Assembly: GCA_041750975.1 (NCBI GenBank)
Contig: JBGSYN010000238.1
Coordinates: forward strand, 1-27,597
Direction: 5' to 3'
DNA from: JBGSYN01 sp041750975
GTDB taxonomy: Bacteria > Pseudomonadota > Alphaproteobacteria > Geminicoccales > Geminicoccaceae
Length of the DNA stretch: 27,597 nt
Made by a program: the position numbers and the translations under genes. Shown in pieces: positions 15,147-22,215 of the stretch. The notes beneath the pieces were generated by a model. It did no database searches. It worked only from the letters and a program-made list of their open reading frames with translations, and was not told where the DNA came from. Numbering within the stretch: position 1 is the first letter of the stretch; each line of letters starts with the position of its first letter.

Positions 15147-16493
15147 GTGTCCGCCATCCTGCATCGAAGCCTCAATTCGGATCTGCCGGTCGCCGTTAGC
15201 GGCGACGGTCATCATTTCGTCGACGCCACTGGCAAACGCTATCTCGATGCCTGCGGTGGTGCGGCAGTATCCTGTCTCGGTCATAGCCACAAGCGGATCG
15301 TCGAGGCCATTTGCAGCCAGGCCTCGACATTGGCCTATGCCCATTCCGGTTTCTTCACGAACGAGCCCGCGGAAACCCTGGCGTCCCATCTGATCGCCCG
15401 CGCCCCAGTTGGTTTCGGCGAGGGCAGGGTGATCTTTCTGGGCTCCGGCTCGGAGGCGATGGAAGCCGCATTGAAACTGGCCCGCCAACATCACCTCGAG
15501 CGCGGCGAGCCCGGCCGGCATCGCTTCATCGCCCGCAATATGGCCTATCACGGCAACACGCTCGGCAGTCTCGCCGTCAGCGGCCATGCGCAGCGGCGCG
15601 CACCCTACGATCCGATGCTGATCGAGGTCGGCCGCGTGCCGGCTTGCCATGCCTATCGGCTGCAGGAGCCGGGCGAGAGCGACGAGGCCTTCGGGCTCAG
15701 AATGGCGGCAGCGCTGGAAACCGAAATCCAGCGGCTCGGGCCCGAGACAGTGGCGGCCTTCATCGCCGAGCCCGTGGTCGGGGCGACGCTCGGCTGCGTT
15801 CCCGCGGTTGCCGGCTATTTCAAGACCGTTCGCGAGATCTGCGACCGCCACGGCGTGCTGCTGATCGCGGACGAGGTGATGTGCGGCATGGGCCGGACCG
15901 GCAGCCTCTTCGCCCTTCAGCAGGAAGGGATCCATGCGGATATCGTCACCATCGCCAAAGGTCTCGGGGCAGGCTACGTGCCGATCGCGGCGGTTCTGGC
16001 GAGCGAGACGACCGTCGGGCCGATCGTGGCGGGCTCGGGCACGTTATGGAACGGTCATACCTATATGGGCCATGCCGTTGCCTGTGCCGCGTCGCTCGCG
16101 GTGATGCGCACCTTCGAGGAGGATGACCTGATCGCCAATGTGCGGCGGCGCGGGGTCGAATTCAAAGCGCTGCTCGAGAGCGTGTTCGGCGACCACCCTC
16201 ATGTCGGCGACATCCGCGGCCGCGGCCTGTTCCAGGCGATCGAACTGGTGCAGGACCGGCCGACCAAGACACCGTTCGATCCGGCGATGAACCTTGCCGG
16301 TTCGATCAAGGCCGAGGCCATGTCACGCGGTTTGATGTGCTATCCGGCGCAAGGCTGCGTCGACGGCGCCCGCGGCGATCATGTTCTCCTGGCGCCGCCG
16401 TTTGACGTCGCCTCCGGGGAACTCGACGCCATGACCGCCATTCTCGGGGAGGCCCTGGCGACAAGTCTCGAGACGAGCCGCAAGGCGGCTTGA
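15147..16493 (+). CDS. Class-III PLP-dependent aminotransferase
   Basis: A 448-residue fold-type I aminotransferase of the omega-transaminase group. Seen: the cofactor phosphate-binding GSGSEA (99-104), YHGNT (134-138), E208 in AEPVVGA, the pyridine-N-binding Asp in ADEVMCGMGRTG (D242), and the PLP lysine K271 in TIAKGLGAGY. Known relatives use amines or omega-amino acids with pyruvate or 2-oxoglutarate; the specific substrate is not predictable. It starts at GTG 15147 with GGAAG about six to seven bases upstream. The stop is only four bases from the end of the convergent gene downstream of pufC, so no separate terminator exists between the two transcripts. Confidence 0.88.
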   Translation: MSAILHRSLNSDLPVAVSGDGHHFVDATGKRYLDACGGAAVSCLGHSHKRIVEAICSQASTLAYAHSGFFTNEPAETLASHLIARAPVGFGEGRVIFLGSGSEAMEAALKLARQHHLERGEPGRHRFIARNMAYHGNTLGSLAVSGHAQRRAPYDPMLIEVGRVPACHAYRLQEPGESDEAFGLRMAAALETEIQRLGPETVAAFIAEPVVGATLGCVPAVAGYFKTVREICDRHGVLLIADEVMCGMGRTGSLFALQQEGIHADIVTIAKGLGAGYVPIAAVLASETTVGPIVAGSGTLWNGHTYMGHAVACAASLAVMRTFEEDDLIANVRRRGVEFKALLESVFGDHPHVGDIRGRGLFQAIELVQDRPTKTPFDPAMNLAGSIKAEAMSRGLMCYPAQGCVDGARGDHVLLAPPFDVASGELDAMTAILGEALATSLETSRKAA

Positions 16494-16497
16494 GATC

Positions 16498-16914
16498 TCA
16501 GGAGGCGGTCATGCCGTCGCCGGTCGCCACCGGCAGATAGCGCCATTCGAGCTCGGGAGCGACGATGCGTGCCCCCGCCCCGGGTTCCTCGACGGACACC
16601 CGGTCCCAGGGCCGCACCGAGCCCAGGAAACAACTCCGGCTTTGGTCGTCGACCGGCTCCGAGAGTTCGAAGCAGAACGAGACCTCCATGGCGCGGCCGC
16701 AGATATTCTCGAGGATCGCCATGCCGCGATAGGCGGTGCTGTTTTCTCCCGCCGGCACGTCCGTCACCTCGAAACGGTTGAGCACCATGCACGGGCCGGA
16801 GCCCGTGCCCGGGTTGTCGAAGGCGCCGTTGTCCTGGGCTTGCGCCGGCGCCGGCAAGGCTAGAGCGGCGAGGCCACATCCGATGGCGGCTGAGAGGATT
16901 GTCGATCGTATCAT
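16498..16914 (-). CDS. Secreted small protein downstream of pufC, function unknown
   Basis: A 138-residue protein with a clear Sec signal peptide (MIRSTILSAAIGCGLAALAL, then PAPAQAQ; cleavage at about residue 26-27). The mature part has four cysteines (42, 72, 81, 95) that could form two disulfides, and a central MAILENICGRAMEVSFCFEL segment. I recognise no family. It lies 21 bases after the pufC stop on the same strand, so it is probably the last gene of the puf transcript, which would point to a periplasmic role. The position may instead be fortuitous. Confidence 0.7.
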   Translation of the reverse strand: MIRSTILSAAIGCGLAALALPAPAQAQDNGAFDNPGTGSGPCMVLNRFEVTDVPAGENSTAYRGMAILENICGRAMEVSFCFELSEPVDDQSRSCFLGSVRPWDRVSVEEPGAGARIVAPELEWRYLPVATGDGMTAS

Positions 16915-16935
16915 GGCCTCATCTTCTCCCCTGCT

Positions 16936-17979
16936 CTATTTGGCACCCGGCGCGCTTAGTGACGGATAGTCATCGATCATGTTCGCACCATAGAGCGGCT
17001 TGTAGACGCCCTGATGACAGGTGGTGCAATTGGCCTTGGGTGCGTCGCCGAGTGGGCCTAACCGCGAATGCGGATATTGCGGGTTCAACGGCTCAAGATA
17101 GTTCTGGTTGAGATCGCGGACCATACGGATGCCGTACCATGCCTTATTCCGCGCCGGAGGGGCCTGATCCCAGATACCCAGCGCCCTTGTGTTGTGGCAG
17201 TAGGTACAGTTCACGCCAAGCGAATCCGACATATGCATCATCAAACTGTAGGTCCACTCGGTCTGCTTGATTGAGGAGCGGTTGCTGCCCGCGAGTGGCT
17301 GCAGCGACAGCACGCGGATATTGGTGTCGTCCCACAGGAAAGGCGTGAAAGGATCCATGGGCAACGATGCCGAGACGGCGGCAGGTGCTGGCATGTTCTG
17401 TCCGGCACGATTTCCGAGCATGCCGGAGGCGAAGTTGGCGTCGGGGTTCTCGAACCAGATATTGGACGGCACAGGCTGGCCGCGGTGGCAGGTATAGCAA
17501 TTCACCCCGCTCGGGGCGGCATGCTCTGCCCACTCGCTATTGATGGCCTGGGTCATCTGCAGCATCCGTCTCGAGACGACCTTGGTGTAGACCGAATCGT
17601 CCGCGAGATTCGCTTCATTGTGGCAATAGCCGCAGCCCTGCTCGGGTGAGACCCACTCGGTGATGGCGGTCATCAGCCGAGTGAACTGGTCGTTGCTCAA
17701 ATGACCCAGCACCTGGACGTTCTCGTAGATCTCGCCCGCCGTCTCGCCGCCGGTATCCTCCTCGAGCGGCCAGGGTGGCTCCGGCACATCGGTGGCGGCG
17801 AACTCTCTGGCGACGGTGCGAGGATTGTAGACCACCTCCATGCCGGTGCCGCGATAGCCCTGCTGCACGGTCTCGATCGGCGGCCGTTCCCAGCCGACGG
17901 AGAAGTTCTGGGCGATGACCAGGAGGACGATCGCCGTCACCCCGACCGAAACTCCGAGGCCCATGCGTTTCCGGTTCAT
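16936..17979 (-). CDS. pufC: Reaction-centre tetrahaem cytochrome c subunit
   Basis: A 347-residue periplasmic cytochrome that re-reduces the photo-oxidised special pair. Four CxxCH haem sites are visible: CGYCH (116-120), CYTCH (161-165), CTYCH (258-262) and CTTCH (318-322), with methionines such as those in MLQMTQ and MMHM as candidate axial ligands. Residues 7-24 form a hydrophobic N-terminal segment with no lipobox cysteine. The protein is thus probably held by an uncleaved membrane helix rather than the lipid anchor known from Blastochloris viridis. The ATG overlaps the pufM stop (ATGA), indicating translational coupling. Confidence 0.96.
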   Translation of the reverse strand: MNRKRMGLGVSVGVTAIVLLVIAQNFSVGWERPPIETVQQGYRGTGMEVVYNPRTVAREFAATDVPEPPWPLEEDTGGETAGEIYENVQVLGHLSNDQFTRLMTAITEWVSPEQGCGYCHNEANLADDSVYTKVVSRRMLQMTQAINSEWAEHAAPSGVNCYTCHRGQPVPSNIWFENPDANFASGMLGNRAGQNMPAPAAVSASLPMDPFTPFLWDDTNIRVLSLQPLAGSNRSSIKQTEWTYSLMMHMSDSLGVNCTYCHNTRALGIWDQAPPARNKAWYGIRMVRDLNQNYLEPLNPQYPHSRLGPLGDAPKANCTTCHQGVYKPLYGANMIDDYPSLSAPGAK

Positions 17980-18968
17980 TGTGCACCTCCCGCGAGCGCT
18001 GAGGGATCAGACGCCGGATCCGGCGTCAGGCCCGGATAGACATTGGGATATTCGGGGGCGAAGTCGTGCTTCACGGCCCAGAGATACCAATTGTCGACGA
18101 CCGTCCCGGTAAGCAGAATGCCGATACCTCCTGTGAGCGTCGTCAGGACCGCGAACCACCAGGCCCAGCGATGGATCGATTCAAATGTGGCGTTGAAGCC
18201 CATGGTCCAGCGCCAGAACAGCGCGCCGCGCTCGGCTGCCGTGCCGCGGTCGGTAATCTGCTCTATTTCCCGGTCGCCACCCATGCGGCTGACCGCAAGG
18301 ATCGTCGCCCCGTGCATCGCGAACAACAGGGTCGAGCCATAGAGGAAGACGATCGAGAGTGCGTGGAAGGGATTGTAGAAGAGATTGCCGTAGCGGATCG
18401 AGAATGCCGCGGTCCAATCCAGGTGCGGGAAGATGCCGAACGGCACCGCCTCGCCCCAGCTGCCCATGAAGAGCGGGCGGATGAAGCCGAGCACGAGATA
18501 AAGCCAGATCGCCGAGGCGAAGGCCCAGGCCACGTGCGTGCCCATGCCGAGCTGGATCGCGCGGCGATACATTCTGACCCACCAGAGGATGATCGAGGTG
18601 GTCAGGAAGAGCCCGGCGGCGAGCCACCAACCGCCCTCGTTGAGCGGCGGCAACCGCAGGCCGTAGGAGGGTGGCGGCGGCTCGAGCGCCAGCCAGGGCA
18701 GCTGGCGGACGAACTGAACCGGGTCCCAGCCGACCGAGGCCCACATATTGAGACCGATGATCTCGATGGCGATGAAGCCGCAGATCAGCGAGGCGAGACC
18801 GAACCAGCCGAGATAGATCGGCCCCAGCTGGGCATTGCCGAACTTGCCGAGCCAGTAATTGAAGCCGGGTTCGCCGAGCCTTGCCTCGTCGGTTGCCGGC
18901 AGCGCCGGTCCGGCATGAGCCGGAGCGCGAAGCTGCACTTGTGTGAATATATTCTGATATTCGACCAT
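17976..18968 (-). CDS. pufM: Photosynthetic reaction centre M subunit
   Basis: A 330-residue, five-helix membrane subunit that binds bacteriochlorophyll, bacteriopheophytin, the non-haem iron and the primary quinone. Conserved stretches include VEYQNIFTQVQLRAP at the N-terminus, FGNAQLGPIYLG, GIFPHLDWTAAFS, NLFYNPFHALSI (special-pair His), FAMHGATILAVSR (iron His) and FNATFESIHRW. The start at 18968 is set by homology and by AGGGGAA overlapping the pufL stop. The open frame extends 34 codons further upstream into pufL, which is rejected. The C-terminus runs about 25 residues past the point where the Rhodobacter protein ends, as is usual where PufC docks. Confidence 0.97.
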   Translation of the reverse strand: MVEYQNIFTQVQLRAPAHAGPALPATDEARLGEPGFNYWLGKFGNAQLGPIYLGWFGLASLICGFIAIEIIGLNMWASVGWDPVQFVRQLPWLALEPPPPSYGLRLPPLNEGGWWLAAGLFLTTSIILWWVRMYRRAIQLGMGTHVAWAFASAIWLYLVLGFIRPLFMGSWGEAVPFGIFPHLDWTAAFSIRYGNLFYNPFHALSIVFLYGSTLLFAMHGATILAVSRMGGDREIEQITDRGTAAERGALFWRWTMGFNATFESIHRWAWWFAVLTTLTGGIGILLTGTVVDNWYLWAVKHDFAPEYPNVYPGLTPDPASDPSALAGGAQ

Positions 18969-18978
18969 CGATGTTCCC

Positions 18979-19803
18979 CTAGCTCCAGACCGGTAGATTG
19001 AGCCACCAGTTCCACCATTCGGGCCAGCCGCGGGTCCAGAACGGACCGCTGATGATGATGCAGACGGCACTCCAGAAGCCGGCGCTCAGCGCCAGGAAGA
19101 GACCGAGCCTGTGAATGCCGAGAGTGCCGATGGAATAGCCGATGGTGTCCCTGAAAAACGTGTCCTCATATTCCGGCGAACGGACCGTTTCGCCCTTTTT
19201 TGGATTGACCGCCGAGAGGATCAGCGAGCCGTGCAGTGACAGGGCCAAAGTCGTCGTAAAGAAGAACGACACGGCCAGCATGTGTGCCGGATTGTAGTGG
19301 AAGTGCAGATATTGGTAGCCGACGTTCGAGACCCAGTCGAGATGGCTGAAGATGCCGTAGGGGAAGCCGTGGCCCCAGGCACCCATTAAAAGAGGCCGGA
19401 ATACCACCAGGGTGACATAGGCGAAAATCGCGAAACCGTAGGCAATCGGGATATGATAACCCATGCCGAGCTTGCGCGCGATTTCGGCTTGCCGAAGCGC
19501 CCAGGAGACGAAAGCGCCGATCGCGCAGATCGTGATCAGCTGCCAGAGCCCGCCCTCCCGGAGCGGCGCGAAAGCCAGCCCGTAACTCAGATCGGGCGGC
19601 GCTATGTTGATCTTCCAGATATTCCAGGTCGGCCCGATCGCCGCTCCATAGACAATCAGGAGCGTGCCGAGCACGGAAAAGAATATCGTCGTTACGCCAA
19701 AGAAGCCGACATAAAACGGCCCGAACCAGAAGTCGAACAGGTCGCCTCCGAGCAAGGTGCCGCCTCGGACACGGTACTTCTTTTCAAAACTGAGCATCAC
19801 CAT
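18979..19803 (-). CDS. pufL: Photosynthetic reaction centre L subunit
   Basis: A 274-residue, five-helix membrane subunit. With the initiator Met removed, numbering matches the Rhodobacter protein: H153 (accessory chlorophyll) in SHLDWV, H173 (special pair) in NPAHM, H190 and H230 (iron ligands), and E212/D213 of the secondary-quinone proton path in YEDTFF. The start at 19803 (MVMLSFEKKYRVRGGTL) is chosen because it aligns with the family start and follows AAGGGA by seven bases. An upstream in-frame Met at 19887 would add 28 unrelated residues. It follows pufA after a 150-base gap containing a long hairpin. Confidence 0.97.
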   Translation of the reverse strand: MVMLSFEKKYRVRGGTLLGGDLFDFWFGPFYVGFFGVTTIFFSVLGTLLIVYGAAIGPTWNIWKINIAPPDLSYGLAFAPLREGGLWQLITICAIGAFVSWALRQAEIARKLGMGYHIPIAYGFAIFAYVTLVVFRPLLMGAWGHGFPYGIFSHLDWVSNVGYQYLHFHYNPAHMLAVSFFFTTTLALSLHGSLILSAVNPKKGETVRSPEYEDTFFRDTIGYSIGTLGIHRLGLFLALSAGFWSAVCIIISGPFWTRGWPEWWNWWLNLPVWS

Positions 19804-19868
19804 CGGAACATCCCTTGGCCGGGCTTCCCGGACCCTTTGACCTTGTGGGCTTTGACCTCGATTTGCGC

Positions 19869-19916
19869 CCGGATAGCGGATCGCCACATTTTAGGGTGTG
19901 GCCTTCCGCTACCCGG
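19869..19916 (-). terminator. pufA-pufL intercistronic stem-loop (mRNA stabiliser/attenuator)
   Basis: Nested arms pair around the loop at 19889-19896: GCCACA (19883-19888) with TGTGGC (19897-19902); TAGCGGA (19874-19880) with TCCGCTA (19905-19911); CCGG (19869-19872) with CCGG (19913-19916). In Rhodobacter a hairpin at this position protects the pufBA message from 3' decay and sets the excess of antenna over reaction centre. It is listed as a terminator-like element because no exact category exists. Confidence 0.8.
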
Positions 19917-19953
19917 ATCGACAGAATCGGGCTCTGCGAACCCGACGCCGTCT

Positions 19954-20139
19954 TTATTGAGCTGGCGGCAAAGCCGACATCTCGGCCGCGGCCGAGGCTG
20001 TCGTGCTCGGTCCCTCGAGCCAATTGAAGCGATCCGTGCTCAACAGAATGAAGTGGATCAGGATCGCCAGAATGAAGAGAAAGGTGAACAACGCCACCAA
20101 GCTCCGGCGAGGATCGAAAAGGAGCCAAACTTTCCACAT
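19954..20139 (-). CDS. pufA: Light-harvesting LH1 alpha polypeptide
   Basis: A 61-residue antenna subunit with one membrane helix. The N-terminus MWKVWLLFDPRRSL is the hallmark of LH1 alpha. H29 in LIHFILLST is the bacteriochlorophyll ligand, and FNWLEG follows the helix. The C-terminal Ala/Ser/Pro-rich tail is variable in the family. It lies 10 bases after pufB. Its message should be stabilised by the hairpin downstream. Confidence 0.96.
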   Translation of the reverse strand: MWKVWLLFDPRRSLVALFTFLFILAILIHFILLSTDRFNWLEGPSTTASAAAEMSALPPAQ

Positions 20140-20149
20140 GTCTCTATTC

Positions 20150-20359
20150 CTATGCGATCATGGTAAGCGCTTGGTGGACAATCGAGGCATAGCCTTCGCT
20201 GCCCGGCAGCCAGGGCCGCCAGATCCAAGCCAGAATGTGCGCGATCACCGCGACACCGACGAAGATCATGAAGCTCCGCATGAAAATGCTATGGAACTCC
20301 TGCGCTTCGTTCTCCGTAAGGCCCGTGAGCGAGCCTTTTCTTTCCAGTTCACCAGCCAT
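20150..20359 (-). CDS. pufB: Light-harvesting LH1 beta polypeptide
   Basis: A 69-residue antenna subunit. The polar N-terminus with GLTENEAQEFH (about 13-23) precedes one membrane helix. H41 in AHILAWIWRPWLPG binds bacteriochlorophyll, and the WxWRPW end is characteristic. The C-terminal extension of about 15 residues after LPG is somewhat longer than in Rhodobacter. It precedes pufA by 10 bases and follows pufQ after 116 bases that hold two small hairpins. Confidence 0.95.
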   Translation of the reverse strand: MAGELERKGSLTGLTENEAQEFHSIFMRSFMIFVGVAVIAHILAWIWRPWLPGSEGYASIVHQALTMIA

Positions 20360-20413
20360 GTCAGTACTCCAACTTTGGCTATTACCGCGCTCCGTCCCGC
20401 GCGGCGGGGATTG

Positions 20414-20437
20414 TCGTGATGGCCCGCACCATCACGA
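20414..20437. other. Hairpin between pufQ and pufB
   Basis: TCGTGATGG (20414-20422) pairs perfectly with CCATCACGA (20429-20437) around a six-base loop. It is 55-78 bases upstream of the pufB start in the transcript, a position suited to a 5' stabilising structure or processing site of the pufBA message. A second GC-rich stem-loop (CCCGC 20396-20400 with GCGGG 20404-20408) lies closer to pufB. Confidence 0.55.
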
Positions 20438-20475
20438 ACCTCCGCCCAGGTCCCCCCAAGCGAACTCGTGGTCGA

Positions 20476-20703
20476 TCAATACATGAAGGCAAACGGTACG
20501 ACGGCGCGCGCCGTCGCTCTCGCCTCGGCAAAGATCGACATGGATTCCGTATGACCAGACAGGTTCGGCCGCCAGGAACGCGGCAGAACCCGCGCCAGCA
20601 CCGCAACGGTCAGAAAATAAATGAACGCCGCCATGTAGATCAGCCGGAACTCGCTCTGCGTTTCCGTCTTCAGGCGGGTCATGTCCTGGGTTGAAATCAC
20701 CAT
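20476..20703 (-). CDS. pufQ: PufQ, bacteriochlorophyll-synthesis-associated protein
   Basis: A 75-residue protein at the position of pufQ between bchZ and pufB. It has one membrane helix (about 20-40, YMAAFIYFLTVAVLARVLP), a charged N-terminus and an RSWRPNLSG motif after the helix. Known: PufQ is needed for normal bacteriochlorophyll levels, possibly as a tetrapyrrole-intermediate carrier. Its presence together with pufC, and the absence of pufX in the visible operon, place the strain among PufC-bearing alphaproteobacteria. It starts at ATG 30 bases after the bchZ stop. Confidence 0.9.
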   Translation of the reverse strand: MVISTQDMTRLKTETQSEFRLIYMAAFIYFLTVAVLARVLPRSWRPNLSGHTESMSIFAEARATARAVVPFAFMY

Positions 20704-20733
20704 CTCAGTACCCTCTCAGTTGTCTCATGGAAT

Positions 20734-22215
20734 TCATGCCGTCGGCTCCAGCACTCTCTCGGCGGCTCGCACCGCCGGGGTTCCGGGTCGAAGTTCGACG
20801 ATATGGTTTGCCGTGACCCGCGTCTCGCCACCTTGTCGGGCCAGGTTTTCGGCTCGATCGCGCAAGGTCTTCGCCGCCGAGATCCGGGTCAGGATCGGAT
20901 AGGTCTCGATGATCTCATCGAATGCCGCCCTTGCCGCGGGCTCCCAGGGCAGTTGTTCGGCCAGCCGGCTCGGGGTCGCCTCGACTTTGTCGAGCTCGCT
21001 GCCGAGCGGCAGGATGTGGAACAGGGCATCGAACAGGCCGTTGCACACTTCCTGGAGGATGTAGGTGGCACCGCCATAGCCCATGAAGGGCGTGCCGGTG
21101 TGACGGCGAATGACGGTGCCCGGAAAAGATGCCCAGATGAACGAGGCTTTCGAGCCCATCTCGGCCAGATACATCCGCTCATTATAGCCGCCGAACAGTA
21201 CCAGAGGCGTCTGCTCGTGGATGGATCGGCGCACGGCGTCGTTGTCGGGTTTGACCCCGGGGCGCCGCGCATAGGAAAAATTGCAGGGAAAGCCCAAATC
21301 CTCTTCGAGGAAATGCCGGACACCTCGCGCATAGGTCTCGCCCGCGACGATGCCGAAGCTCGCCGTGCCGAAGAAGTCCTGCGTCACCGAGCGCCAGAGA
21401 TCCCAGAGCGGCTTGATCGTCGTGTGCTTCTCGCGCTCGATGAAGGGTGCCGGATCGAGGCCGAGCAACTCACCCAGGGTCTCGAGGAATTTGGTTGTGC
21501 TGTGCAGGCCGATCGGCGCTTGCAGATAGGGCTTCTCGAGCGCCTCGCAGAGCTTCCGGCCGAATTCCCGATACATGCATATATTGACGTCCGCATCGAC
21601 CAGCCGGTCGACATCGGCAAGATGGCTGCCGAGCGGGAACACCATATTGACCTCGGCACCGATGCCTTCGACGAGGCGGCGGATCTCGGCTAAATCGGAC
21701 GGCATGTTAAAGGTGCCGTAGATCGAGCCGATGAGATTGACCCGAGGCTTGGCGTCTTCGGCCCGCTTCTTGGCCTTAGGCATCTTGCCGGCCTTGAGGC
21801 CGTATTCGGTCCAGAGCCAGTAAATCGCACGATCCGCACTCTGCCACTGATCCTCATCGATCGTGCGCGGCAGGAAGCGCTTGATATTGGTGCCCTCGGG
21901 CGTGACGCCGCCGCCGATCATCTCGGCGATCGAGCCGGTGACGACGACGCTCGGCTGGTCCGGGTCGAGGGTCTGATGCGCCTGCCGCATGGCGTTTTCG
22001 GTGCCGTGCTGACCAAGTTCCTCTTCGCCGAGGCCGGTGACCACGATCGGCAGCTCATGCGGCGGCAGGGCATCGGTGTAATGCAGCACCGAGGTCACCG
22101 GCAGGTTTTCGCAACCGACCGGGCCGTCGATGATGACCTGCAGGCCCTTGATCGCCGTGAAGGCGTAAACAGCACCCCAATAGCCGCCTGCGCGGTCATG
22201 ATCGAGCACCAGCAT
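20734..22215 (-). CDS. bchZ: Chlorophyllide a reductase subunit Z
   Basis: A 493-residue catalytic subunit of chlorophyllide a oxidoreductase (nitrogenase-like; reduces ring B to the bacteriochlorin level together with BchY and BchX). Seen: the N-terminal LVLDHDRAGGYWGAVYAFTA and the cluster-region cysteine C35 in DGPVGCENLPVTSVLHYTDA, with TGLGEEELGQHGTENA and the VVVTGSIAEMIGGG region. The start ATG at 22215 overlaps the bchY stop by one base (TGATG). The open frame continues much further upstream inside bchY, which is overlap and not part of this protein. Confidence 0.96.
   Translation of the reverse strand: MLVLDHDRAGGYWGAVYAFTAIKGLQVIIDGPVGCENLPVTSVLHYTDALPPHELPIVVTGLGEEELGQHGTENAMRQAHQTLDPDQPSVVVTGSIAEMIGGGVTPEGTNIKRFLPRTIDEDQWQSADRAIYWLWTEYGLKAGKMPKAKKRAEDAKPRVNLIGSIYGTFNMPSDLAEIRRLVEGIGAEVNMVFPLGSHLADVDRLVDADVNICMYREFGRKLCEALEKPYLQAPIGLHSTTKFLETLGELLGLDPAPFIEREKHTTIKPLWDLWRSVTQDFFGTASFGIVAGETYARGVRHFLEEDLGFPCNFSYARRPGVKPDNDAVRRSIHEQTPLVLFGGYNERMYLAEMGSKASFIWASFPGTVIRRHTGTPFMGYGGATYILQEVCNGLFDALFHILPLGSELDKVEATPSRLAEQLPWEPAARAAFDEIIETYPILTRISAAKTLRDRAENLARQGGETRVTANHIVELRPGTPAVRAAERVLEPTA

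Noticed and set aside
18066..19001. 311-codon plus-strand frame opposite pufM
   Set aside because: Charged, low-complexity antisense translation of a membrane-protein gene; not a credible protein.
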